Below, piece after piece: positions 25,560-32,414 of a DNA stretch of 64,000 bases (positions are counted from its first letter, which is position 1; every line of letters begins with the position of its first letter). Under the pieces are notes generated by a model. That model was not told the origin of the DNA. It worked only from the letters and a program-made list of their open reading frames with translations, and did not search any database. The stretch is from a virus: IMG/VR virus record IMGVR_UViG_3300013126_000010, positions 1 to 64,000 of that record, one strand, 5' to 3'. The position numbers and the translations under genes are program-made.

Positions 25560-26112
25560 TGTCTAATCCTGCTTGTTCTCTGAGGCGTTTGATTGCATCC
25601 TCCATCTCTGCCTCAAATTCTTCTTCGGATCGCGCCAGCGCATCTATACGAGCTACACGGTACACTTCTGGATTAAAGCGAGGATCACGACTGTTTTGGA
25701 ATTGTTTTACTTGAAGACGACGAATATTAATTTGTTTCAATAATCGCATTATCCAGTAATACATACGTTCAGATGATGCAAAACTTCTAGATGTGCACCA
25801 TGATTCCATTTCAATAAAATATCGATGGAGTGCCTGCATTAATAATTGATGATCATCAAGATGTTGAGCAAATGTTTCTTCATTAAAAATAGAAACTCTG
25901 CCATTTTTGAAATATTTTTCTTCATCACCTTTAGGTTTGACATACCCTTCTGGGTATTTACGTGGTCTACCAGATGGGCGTTTGAAATCTAATTTGATGT
26001 CAGTATCTTTTATTTCTTTTTTTGGTCTACCACGAGGACGTTTAGGCTTATCCACTACTGGACGGGTACGTGGTCTACCCATTTTCTTTTTAGGTGTATT
26101 TTCGTCAGACAT
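25552..26112 (-). CDS. AT-hook DNA-binding protein
   Basis: The first 54 residues hold three AT-hook cores, GRP at 12-14, 28-30 and 48-50, flanked by Arg/Lys/Pro; the second is the textbook form RPRGRPKK. Such hooks grip the minor groove of AT-rich DNA. The rest is a helical domain (QHLDDHQLLMQALHRYFIEM, RMYYWIMRLLKQINIRRLQV) with an acidic C-terminus. I do not recognise this domain. The gene is coupled to the GIY-YIG-like gene, so a DNA-binding/nuclease pair is plausible. The start lies directly after a terminator hairpin whose loop holds a late promoter. There is only a weak ribosome site (GGG). Confidence 0.65.
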   Translation of the reverse strand: MSDENTPKKKMGRPRTRPVVDKPKRPRGRPKKEIKDTDIKLDFKRPSGRPRKYPEGYVKPKGDEEKYFKNGRVSIFNEETFAQHLDDHQLLMQALHRYFIEMESWCTSRSFASSERMYYWIMRLLKQINIRRLQVKQFQNSRDPRFNPEVYRVARIDALARSEEEFEAEMEDAIKRLREQAGLDNE

Positions 26113-26117
26113 AAAAA

Positions 26118-26160
26118 ACCCATGATTACGATAGATTTATTTATCATCATAATCATGGGT
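26118..26160 (-). terminator. Terminator with a late promoter inside its loop
   Basis: On the minus strand ACCCATGATTA pairs perfectly with TAATCATGGGT and is followed by T residues. It lies 9 bases after the stop of the 100-residue gene that ends the gp47-gp46 run. The T-run touches the ATG of the AT-hook gene. Confidence 0.75.
26138..26145 (-). promoter_or_regulatory. Late promoter for the AT-hook/GIY-YIG pair
   Basis: GATAAATAAATC lies in the 21-base loop of the terminator hairpin. RNA started here would lack the 5' arm and so could not form the hairpin. Confidence 0.6.
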
Positions 26161-26169
26161 GTAATTATA

Positions 26170-26472
26170 TTAGAATTTTAGTTTGAATATAAGATATTTG
26201 TTATTGTCTACTACATCATATGATGATTTCATATAACCACTATCATAATGTAATTTAATTCCATATTTTGATAACATGTATGTATCAAAATTTATTGGAT
26301 CATCATCGACATAAATTTGGATGTATTCTGTATTTATAATGTGTTTTAGTATTTTAAAGAATTTAGTAGAATCACTATCTATCAAATACTCTAAGTATGT
26401 TTTCACTATACCATCGTTATGCCCAGTTGCTTGTTTATAAATTGGTAATAAATCTTCAAAGTTAACGTCCAT
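26170..26472 (-). CDS. Hypothetical protein after gp46
   Basis: A 100-residue acidic protein starts MDVNFEDLLPIYKQATGHND and has the strand TEYIQIYVDDDPINFDTYML. I do not recognise it. Its ATG follows the gp46 stop at once, with GAGGAATAAC serving as ribosome site, so it is the last gene of the gp47-gp46 transcription unit. The terminator hairpin follows. It may assist recombination, but nothing in the sequence shows this. Confidence 0.6.
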   Translation of the reverse strand: MDVNFEDLLPIYKQATGHNDGIVKTYLEYLIDSDSTKFFKILKHIINTEYIQIYVDDDPINFDTYMLSKYGIKLHYDSGYMKSSYDVVDNNKYLIFKLKF

Positions 26473-26473
26473 G

Positions 26474-28261
26474 TTATTCCTCGTATGTATATGATGTAAA
26501 GCTATTTTCTTTGACTGCTTTTAATACATTAGTCACTTTTGATGTCAATTCTTCTTTATGTGAAATTAAGAATACATTTTTATTGCGTTCATAAATCATG
26601 TTTCTAAGAAGATTTGTTGCATTTTCCGCACCTGATGCATCAAGACCAGCATCTAGCATTTCGTCAATTAGCATCAAGTTGATTGGTTGATATAAATTCT
26701 CCCAAACATCTCTGAATGCAAATGATAGTGATAATGACACTCTGGTCATTTCGCCACGTGATAGATTGTCAAAATCAAGATCACGACCAAGATAACTAAT
26801 ATCAGTTGACAAATCGCTATTAAACACAACGGAATGTGGCAGACCCATCTTTTCCAAATACATACCTAATCTGCTGTTTAATAGAGATAGATTCTGTTCA
26901 ATAATTTGTTTTCTTAGGAATGAATCTTTATTGGTTAACAGTTTTAATAATAAATCTTGATGTTCTTTTAACTTAGTTAATTCATTCATGTTGTCATAGT
27001 TAATAACAGTCAATGCCTTGTTACATAACTCATCAATTTGTTCTTGGTATGGATCGTTGTCCAAGTATCTAGTCTCTAATTTTTCTAACAAACCATTTAG
27101 TTTGTTCTTATGGTTTAGGGCATCTGTTAATGTTTTGTATACAGTAGTAATTTTAGTATCAAACAACCCAGTATTAGTAGAGTTCAATGCATCCAGTTCA
27201 TCGTATAATGGTTGTAGTTTTACAGCTATGGATTCAATTTCATTAATTGCAGAATGTATATTATCATTTGCTACTTGAATTAGTTCAGCATGTTTGGTGG
27301 TATGTAATCCTTGCTCACACATTGGGCATTTATTTGATGATAATGATTCCACTTGTTGTTCATATTGTTTTTGTTTTTTGTCTGCATTGAACAAAGATGT
27401 TTCTAAGTGTGAAATTTTTAAATTCAATGATTCAATTGAAGATGATATTGTTGCCTGTTGTTGAAGAGTTTCATGATTTTTTATTTCAGTATCAATATCA
27501 AACTCTTTCATTCTATCAATTCGATCAGCTAATGCAATACAATCATTGTCTTTGGTTTGTCCCCATTGGATTTGTGTTTGTTTTAATCTATCAATACTTT
27601 CTTGTATTTTATTATTTGCCGCAATATTAGCGTCGATTATTGCAGTTTCTTTGGTTAGAGAATCTTTTGTATCTTTAATTTGTTTCTTTAACAATTCTGC
27701 TTTTTCTGAAAGAATTGTTATACCAAGAAGATTTTCAATAATTTCACGTTGTTCAGCAGCTTTCATCCCAAGAAATGGAGTCGAATATGTATTCAATGAC
27801 ACCACATTTTTATACATTGTGTGGTCCATCATGAATAATTTTATTATTTCTTCTTGGGTATCACGTGAATCACCTTGCGCATCATTGTTATTATCAGTTC
27901 CTTCATCTTGTGCAACATCATTGATAAAGAATTTAAATACTGTAGGTTTTCTTCCACGTTCAATGCGATAATCATTTCCATTTTTAGAAAATGTTAATGT
28001 AACCAGCATATCACGTTCATTCATCTTGTTGATTAGATTATCAACTTTAATTTTTGTTAATGCCTGTCCAAATATAGCATATGATAATGCATGTGTTATT
28101 GTCGATTTTCCGCAACCATTTCTTGATCCAGCATCGTTACCACCCTGATCTCTATTTTCACCAAGGATTAATGTTAGATCATGCTGATTAAAGTCAATAG
28201 CTTGGGTACAATTCCCAACTGAAAGAAAGTTTTTAATTGTTAAATGATGTAATTTTATCAT
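26474..28261 (-). CDS. gp46: Recombination endonuclease ATPase subunit (T4 gp46, Rad50/SbcC-like)
   Basis: This is the ATPase half of the Mre11-Rad50-type complex that resects DNA ends for recombination-dependent replication. It has a Walker A with the T4-type insertion (LILGENRDQGGNDAGSRNG, then CGKS near residues 50-53). Two coiled-coil arms flank a zinc hook (CPMC near 311-314). Towards the C-terminus come an ABC signature (NLSRGEMTRVSLSLSF near 500) and a Walker B with D-loop (LMLIDEMLDAGLD). Length is 595 against 560 in T4. The start overlaps the gp47 stop by 4 bases, so the two subunits are co-translated. Confidence 0.95.
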   Translation of the reverse strand: MIKLHHLTIKNFLSVGNCTQAIDFNQHDLTLILGENRDQGGNDAGSRNGCGKSTITHALSYAIFGQALTKIKVDNLINKMNERDMLVTLTFSKNGNDYRIERGRKPTVFKFFINDVAQDEGTDNNNDAQGDSRDTQEEIIKLFMMDHTMYKNVVSLNTYSTPFLGMKAAEQREIIENLLGITILSEKAELLKKQIKDTKDSLTKETAIIDANIAANNKIQESIDRLKQTQIQWGQTKDNDCIALADRIDRMKEFDIDTEIKNHETLQQQATISSSIESLNLKISHLETSLFNADKKQKQYEQQVESLSSNKCPMCEQGLHTTKHAELIQVANDNIHSAINEIESIAVKLQPLYDELDALNSTNTGLFDTKITTVYKTLTDALNHKNKLNGLLEKLETRYLDNDPYQEQIDELCNKALTVINYDNMNELTKLKEHQDLLLKLLTNKDSFLRKQIIEQNLSLLNSRLGMYLEKMGLPHSVVFNSDLSTDISYLGRDLDFDNLSRGEMTRVSLSLSFAFRDVWENLYQPINLMLIDEMLDAGLDASGAENATNLLRNMIYERNKNVFLISHKEELTSKVTNVLKAVKENSFTSYTYEE

Positions 28262-29265
28262 AATCCGGTATATATAGACAGTAGTAAATTGTTATCGAAT
28301 TTTTCACTTTTGAAATTCAATATTTGATTAGTGATTGTTTGATCAACTGATTCAACTATTAATGATTCATCTTCAGTGATAACATCATTCTTTTTATCAG
28401 CTAATAGGATAAGCTCTCTGATATTATATTCTTCATGTAGCTGTTCTTTTAATTGCATGGATTGTTCATATGATATGTCGATATCAATGGTAGCTTTGAT
28501 GAATTGTTTTGGTTTAATTGCCGATAAGTTGTCGCATAATTCACTTAGTTTTAATGTTCTAAATGTTGGTTGATCTGGCCAAGATATAAATTGTGGTTCT
28601 TTATCCCATTCTAAAATCATCATACCACGATCATCATCCCATGCATCGGAATATGTTAATGGGAATGCATTACCAATATAAGTAATATTACTAGTTGTTT
28701 GTCTTTTATGAAAATGCCCTGAGTAACAGTGTTCAATATTATTGAAATCTTTTGATGAAATTTCCCCATGATCTGGCATTTTAACCAATGAATTCATGTA
28801 AAATCCTGGCAATTCAAAATGACCAAACATGTATTTTCCCTTATATTTTTTTAGATGTTTGGCATCATCTTTTACCAGCCATGGAGCGATGATAACATTA
28901 CCTTCATTAAACCAATCATCAATGATGGTAATGTTATCGATATGTCTAGCCCATCTAACACTGTTTACACTTCTCCTATCTTTAAAGAATAGGTCATGGT
29001 TTCCTGGGATAAAGAACACGTTATCAAATGCTTCCCCTAACATTTCTAAACCACGAATTGCATAATTCATGGTTTTAAGGTTCATGGTATTCCTATTATT
29101 GTGATAGTCACCAAGGAATAGGCAGGTGTCGCATTTATGTTTTTTGGCAGTGTGAATGAACCATTGAATAAAAGAATCGCAGTCTTCATTGTGAAGGTCG
29201 CTATTACCTTTTGCACCAAAATGGATATCCCCAAAAACCGCAGCTTTTTTGAATAAAATTGTCAT
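28258..29265 (-). CDS. gp47: Recombination endonuclease nuclease subunit (T4 gp47, Mre11/SbcD-like)
   Basis: This is the metal-dependent nuclease partner of gp46. The phosphoesterase motifs appear in order: GDIHFG near residue 12, CLFLGDYHNN near 47, FIPGNHDLF near 85, then a GHFELPG motif and GHFHKRQT. These supply the Asp, Asn and His metal ligands. Length is 335 against 339 in T4. The start overlaps the stop of the upstream homing endonuclease by 4 bases (ATGA), and the ribosome site AAGG lies in that gene, so expression is coupled to it. Confidence 0.95.
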   Translation of the reverse strand: MTILFKKAAVFGDIHFGAKGNSDLHNEDCDSFIQWFIHTAKKHKCDTCLFLGDYHNNRNTMNLKTMNYAIRGLEMLGEAFDNVFFIPGNHDLFFKDRRSVNSVRWARHIDNITIIDDWFNEGNVIIAPWLVKDDAKHLKKYKGKYMFGHFELPGFYMNSLVKMPDHGEISSKDFNNIEHCYSGHFHKRQTTSNITYIGNAFPLTYSDAWDDDRGMMILEWDKEPQFISWPDQPTFRTLKLSELCDNLSAIKPKQFIKATIDIDISYEQSMQLKEQLHEEYNIRELILLADKKNDVITEDESLIVESVDQTITNQILNFKSEKFDNNLLLSIYTGL

Positions 29266-30023
29266 ATATATGTCGCCTTGTAACCGTTATGAAAAGTATT
29301 ATTTTGTGTTTTTTTTAATATTGTTTGCAACCATTGGCCAGTATGTTGTTCAAAATCTTTGCGGCTCTTGTAACACATAGTGGTTCCATCTGCCATTTCG
29401 ACTAATACTTTTTTACAGTTTAGCGCTGATGCCTTTTTTAAAGCATTTCTAGAATGATCTGCCATCACTGAATGATTTTTCTGCCAGTAGTCTTTGAAAA
29501 ATATTGATTTTTTCTCAATTACTTCAGGATTTGATTTATAATAGTCTCGCAAAGATTCCAACCGTGATGCTATTGTAGCAGGATCGCTACAGTGTGCAAC
29601 CATACGTTGTCTTTCTTCTGGAGTAGTATTAGCCCATTTTTTGATATTATACTCAGTAAATCTATTACTCAGTTCAGATTTAAACTGTATTAGGTCGGAT
29701 TCTGATAAAGTTTCCCATCCATAGGCACCCAACCCATCACCACCTCTACTGCAATTTAATCCATTTTTGTATGAATCATGTAATCCAATGTAGTATATTT
29801 CTGCTTGTGCTAATTCCGCGATATTAGAAAATCCTTGTTCAATTACTTCATATTTACATTGTTCTAGACCATATTCCATCATTTTTTGGTATAATAATTT
29901 ATTATGGTTCTTTTTATATTCTCTGCAGTGTGTTTTCCATCTAGATTTTTTATAAACTGGTTTAGTGTCGAACCCGATGTAAACTTGATTGATAGGAATG
30001 ATTGTGATTTTGTAAATAAACAT
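29262..30023 (-). CDS. GIY-YIG homing endonuclease upstream of gp47
   Basis: The N-terminus holds a GIY-YIG domain (MFIYKITIIPINQVYIGFDT, the conserved Arg in RWKTHCREY, and Glu in AELAQAEIYYIGLH). The C-terminal half is a basic helical region with repeated helices suited to DNA recognition, ending in a small KSRKDFEQHTGQWLQTI helix-turn-helix-like segment (NUMOD1-like). It is placed between gp55 and gp47 and fused by a 4-base overlap to gp47. Its ribosome site GGAGA lies in the right arm of a perfect 46-base palindrome with a late promoter at the centre, suggesting strict late expression. Confidence 0.82.
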   Translation of the reverse strand: MFIYKITIIPINQVYIGFDTKPVYKKSRWKTHCREYKKNHNKLLYQKMMEYGLEQCKYEVIEQGFSNIAELAQAEIYYIGLHDSYKNGLNCSRGGDGLGAYGWETLSESDLIQFKSELSNRFTEYNIKKWANTTPEERQRMVAHCSDPATIASRLESLRDYYKSNPEVIEKKSIFFKDYWQKNHSVMADHSRNALKKASALNCKKVLVEMADGTTMCYKSRKDFEQHTGQWLQTILKKTQNNTFHNGYKATYI

Positions 30024-30024
30024 G

Positions 30025-30070
30025 CTTTATCTCCGTAATGAATAAATATTTATTCATTACGGAGATAAAG
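30025..30070 (-). promoter_or_regulatory. Perfect 46-base palindrome covering the endonuclease ribosome site
   Basis: Two 23-base arms with no spacer are exact complements. On the minus strand the second arm ends GGAGATAAAG, one base before the ATG. In read-through RNA from gp55 the arms would fold and hide the ribosome site. Confidence 0.85.
30047..30054 (-). promoter_or_regulatory. Late promoter at the centre of the palindrome
   Basis: AATAAATA on the minus strand is followed by TTTATTC, 24 bases upstream of the ATG. By symmetry the same octamer also faces right at 30041-30048. RNA started here keeps the ribosome site but loses the pairing arm. Confidence 0.6.
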
Positions 30071-30114
30071 ATATTTCAATTAAGATATTAATAAAAATTG
30101 TAAAAATGTCAATC

Positions 30115-31086
30115 CTATGATTCATCTACAATATTTTCGACTTCTTCTGTTAATTCTTCCGCCAATTCTTCTAATAGCTGGTCATCTACTGGTTGTTTGG
30201 ATTTATTTAACGCAATTGATTTCAATCTTTTTGACAATTCTGCGCTAGTGATGTATTTGTATTTCGGGTCTATTTCTCTATTCGAATATATTTCATGTTC
30301 ATGCGCAATGGTACGAGAAAAACTAGGTTCCAAGCCATTTGATTCAAGTAGTTCATCTCTGGATACTTGGTTACGTTTTTCTACGTTAATAACTCTAACT
30401 TGTGCATTTGTTATTACTGATGATAGATATGAAAATGGGTTTGATGAATGATATTCGTTAAATTGTAATCCAACGTTAATTAATTGTAAAATTGCATTCC
30501 CCTTCATTTCATCTAGATAGGTGTACATGTTTATATTACCTTTGGTAGAATACTTGTCGCATAATTTCATATACATTTTTGCAAGTTTATCTGTGATTTG
30601 CCCATGTGTTTTACAGAAATACCCATTATCCACATCACCCTTCCAGTGGCTTTTTCCAACACATAGTAACTCACCATGATCATTTAGTTTCCAATGCTGA
30701 AATGGTGGGAAATTTATTTTTTCTTTATGGTCTGCTATTGTTTTTGGGGTTTTTTTTCTGCCTGGGTGTAAAGGAATGTGATCGTATGTCATTACTCTGA
30801 AAATAAGATCAGTTGTTAATATAGTAGATGGGTCGATTGCACATTCTGATAATTTTATTTTTTCTTTAAGAACATGTTTTTTATATTCATATATTTCTTG
30901 TGACAAACGTTTTGCTCTATTTTTACGAGCTGTTTCAATGTTTTCTAAATTAATATCATTTAGGTCAAGTAGAATTATATCATACTGGTGATATGCTTTA
31001 TTTAAAAATGAACTGAATGATGTTTTTGATTTATGAATTTCTGCCATAAGGTCTGCATTGTTTAGATAATTTACTCTTGTTGACAT
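30115..31086 (-). CDS. gp55: Late-transcription sigma factor (T4 gp55-like), enlarged
   Basis: This protein directs host RNA polymerase to TATAAATA-type late promoters. The start VNYLNNADLMAEIHKSKTSF parallels T4 gp55. The core at residues 188-240 (YTYLDEMKGNAILQLINVGL, NPFSYLSSVITNAQVRVINV, EKRNQ) matches the sigma region 2-like part. It is 323 residues against 185 in T4. The extra segment is mainly residues 100-180, with NFPPFQHWKLNDHGELLCVG and GYFCKTHGQITDKLAKMYMK. The C-terminus is acidic, as expected for contact with the sliding clamp system. An early-type promoter lies 40 bases upstream. The late promoters listed here are its presumed targets. Confidence 0.88.
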   Translation of the reverse strand: MSTRVNYLNNADLMAEIHKSKTSFSSFLNKAYHQYDIILLDLNDINLENIETARKNRAKRLSQEIYEYKKHVLKEKIKLSECAIDPSTILTTDLIFRVMTYDHIPLHPGRKKTPKTIADHKEKINFPPFQHWKLNDHGELLCVGKSHWKGDVDNGYFCKTHGQITDKLAKMYMKLCDKYSTKGNINMYTYLDEMKGNAILQLINVGLQFNEYHSSNPFSYLSSVITNAQVRVINVEKRNQVSRDELLESNGLEPSFSRTIAHEHEIYSNREIDPKYKYITSAELSKRLKSIALNKSKQPVDDQLLEELAEELTEEVENIVDES

Positions 31087-31124
31087 GGTGGTATCCTGGG
31101 TTAATAAAAATGATGACTCTATAT

Positions 31125-31158
31125 TTATTATATGTGTTCAACTTCATAAAAAAACAAC
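31125..31158 (-). promoter_or_regulatory. Early-type promoter for gp55
   Basis: The minus strand holds GTTGTTTTTTT, an 11-base gap, then CACATATAATAA, the same arrangement as ahead of the structured RNA. It is divergent from the gp48 late promoter 13 bases away. Confidence 0.65.
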
Positions 31159-31170
31159 TATTTTTAAAAA

Positions 31171-31178
31171 AATAAATA
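31171..31178 (+). promoter_or_regulatory. Late promoter for the baseplate operon (gp48 onward)
   Basis: AATAAATACATTATT is followed by the AGGAG ribosome site. The box starts 27 bases before the gp48 start. Confidence 0.65.
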
Positions 31179-31197
31179 CATTATTAGGAGAATAATT

Positions 31198-32121
31198 ATG
31201 GCTTTAGATAATGTATTGACACAGGCTAAAAATGAAGTTGGTGGGTTAGTTAATGATGTGACTAGTGGAGTGTCCGGTATAGTTGGAAATATAACCCAGA
31301 ATGGCAAAAATCTATATGAAGGTATAACTAATCCATCACAGATAGCAGCTGCTGCTAGAAAAGCCTTATTACCGCTTGGTGGTAGCACATTTAAAACAGC
31401 ACTGGTTGACTTTCTTGGACCTGAAAACTCTAAAGATTGGAGGGTTCGATTATCAATACCATTTAATTTCTTCATGAGTAGTGCTGTATTTGAACCATTA
31501 GTTAATGCAGGTGGGTTAATATTCCCGTATACACCAACTATAAGAATATCTGGTGGTGCAAATTACGACGATATTGATGTCACTCATCAGAATTATCCAT
31601 TCTTGGCATACAAAAATAGTAAACCTGGGGATATTACTATTTCTGGTGATTTCAACGTTCAGGATGTCGAACAAGCAAAATATTGGATAGCAGTAGTGCA
31701 CTTTTTACGATCATCTACTAAGATGTTTACTGGAGGGAAAGAAAATGAACAAGGTAGCCCACCACCAATCCTATCATTAAATGCATATGGAGATTTTGTA
31801 TTTAAAAAAGTGCCAGTTGTTATTAAGAGTTTTGATATAGATCTACCGAAAGATTGTGATTACATATCAACTAAACCAAAAAGAGGATTGACAACTAATT
31901 TAAAAAGTCTTGGAATATCCGCTGCAATGTCACAATTTAATCCTGATGACTTTATTGGTGGGTTAGCAACCATGATGCTGGCGGGTGAGGGAGAATCACA
32001 TGTACCAGTAAAAAGCACTATCAGTGTAACGTTACAGCCAGTTTATAGTAGGGAAGCAGTGAAGCAGTTTAGTTTACAAGCATTTGTTAATGGGCAATAT
32101 ATTATGGGAGGATTTATTTAA
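31198..32121 (+). CDS. gp48: Baseplate tail tube cap (T4 gp48-like)
   Basis: This protein probably caps the baseplate and starts tail tube polymerisation. It has the pattern FPYTPTIRISGGANYDDIDV, then YPFLAYKNSKPGDITISGDF, DVEQAKYWIAVVHFLRSSTK and PPPILSLNAYGDFVFKKVPV. The C-terminus LQAFVNGQYIMGGFI resembles the end of T4 gp48. The first 60 residues are a separate Gly/Val/Asn-rich helical leader. It could also be the paralogous gp54, since the two share a fold. It is first in the rightward baseplate operon and overlaps the next gene by one base. Confidence 0.65.
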   Translation: MALDNVLTQAKNEVGGLVNDVTSGVSGIVGNITQNGKNLYEGITNPSQIAAAARKALLPLGGSTFKTALVDFLGPENSKDWRVRLSIPFNFFMSSAVFEPLVNAGGLIFPYTPTIRISGGANYDDIDVTHQNYPFLAYKNSKPGDITISGDFNVQDVEQAKYWIAVVHFLRSSTKMFTGGKENEQGSPPPILSLNAYGDFVFKKVPVVIKSFDIDLPKDCDYISTKPKRGLTTNLKSLGISAAMSQFNPDDFIGGLATMMLAGEGESHVPVKSTISVTLQPVYSREAVKQFSLQAFVNGQYIMGGFI

Positions 32122-32414
32122 TGTACGCGCAGACAAGTCCATGGTATACAACACCAATAAACAATCAATATTTGGATGTTCTTAATATTAGACCAGTGAG
32201 TAAGCAATCAGATGATTCATTGTTTGAGATCCAGTCAGTATATACATATAGACCAGATTTGTTGGCATATGATTTGTACGGAACAACCAAATTATGGTGG
32301 GTTTTCATGCAGAGAAATATGGATGTAATAAAAGATCCAATTTATGATTTTGTGGCTGGAACAAAAATTTATTTACCACAGAAAGAAGGGTTATTTAAAG
32401 TATTAGGATTATAA
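32121..32414 (+). CDS. gp53: Baseplate wedge protein (T4 gp53-like)
   Basis: A 97-residue protein with the LysM-like core RPDLLAYDLYGTTKLWWVFM, QRNMDVIKDPIYDFVAGTKI and YLP, typical of gp53, which clips wedges together in the T4 baseplate. It is about half the T4 length (196) and keeps only the conserved core. Its first and last codons overlap the neighbours (TAATG arrangement), so translation is coupled. Confidence 0.8.
   Translation: MYAQTSPWYTTPINNQYLDVLNIRPVSKQSDDSLFEIQSVYTYRPDLLAYDLYGTTKLWWVFMQRNMDVIKDPIYDFVAGTKIYLPQKEGLFKVLGL

Noticed and set aside
27546-27971. Plus-strand frame of 141 codons
   Set aside because: It is antisense to the well-supported gp46 coiled-coil region and lacks start signals.
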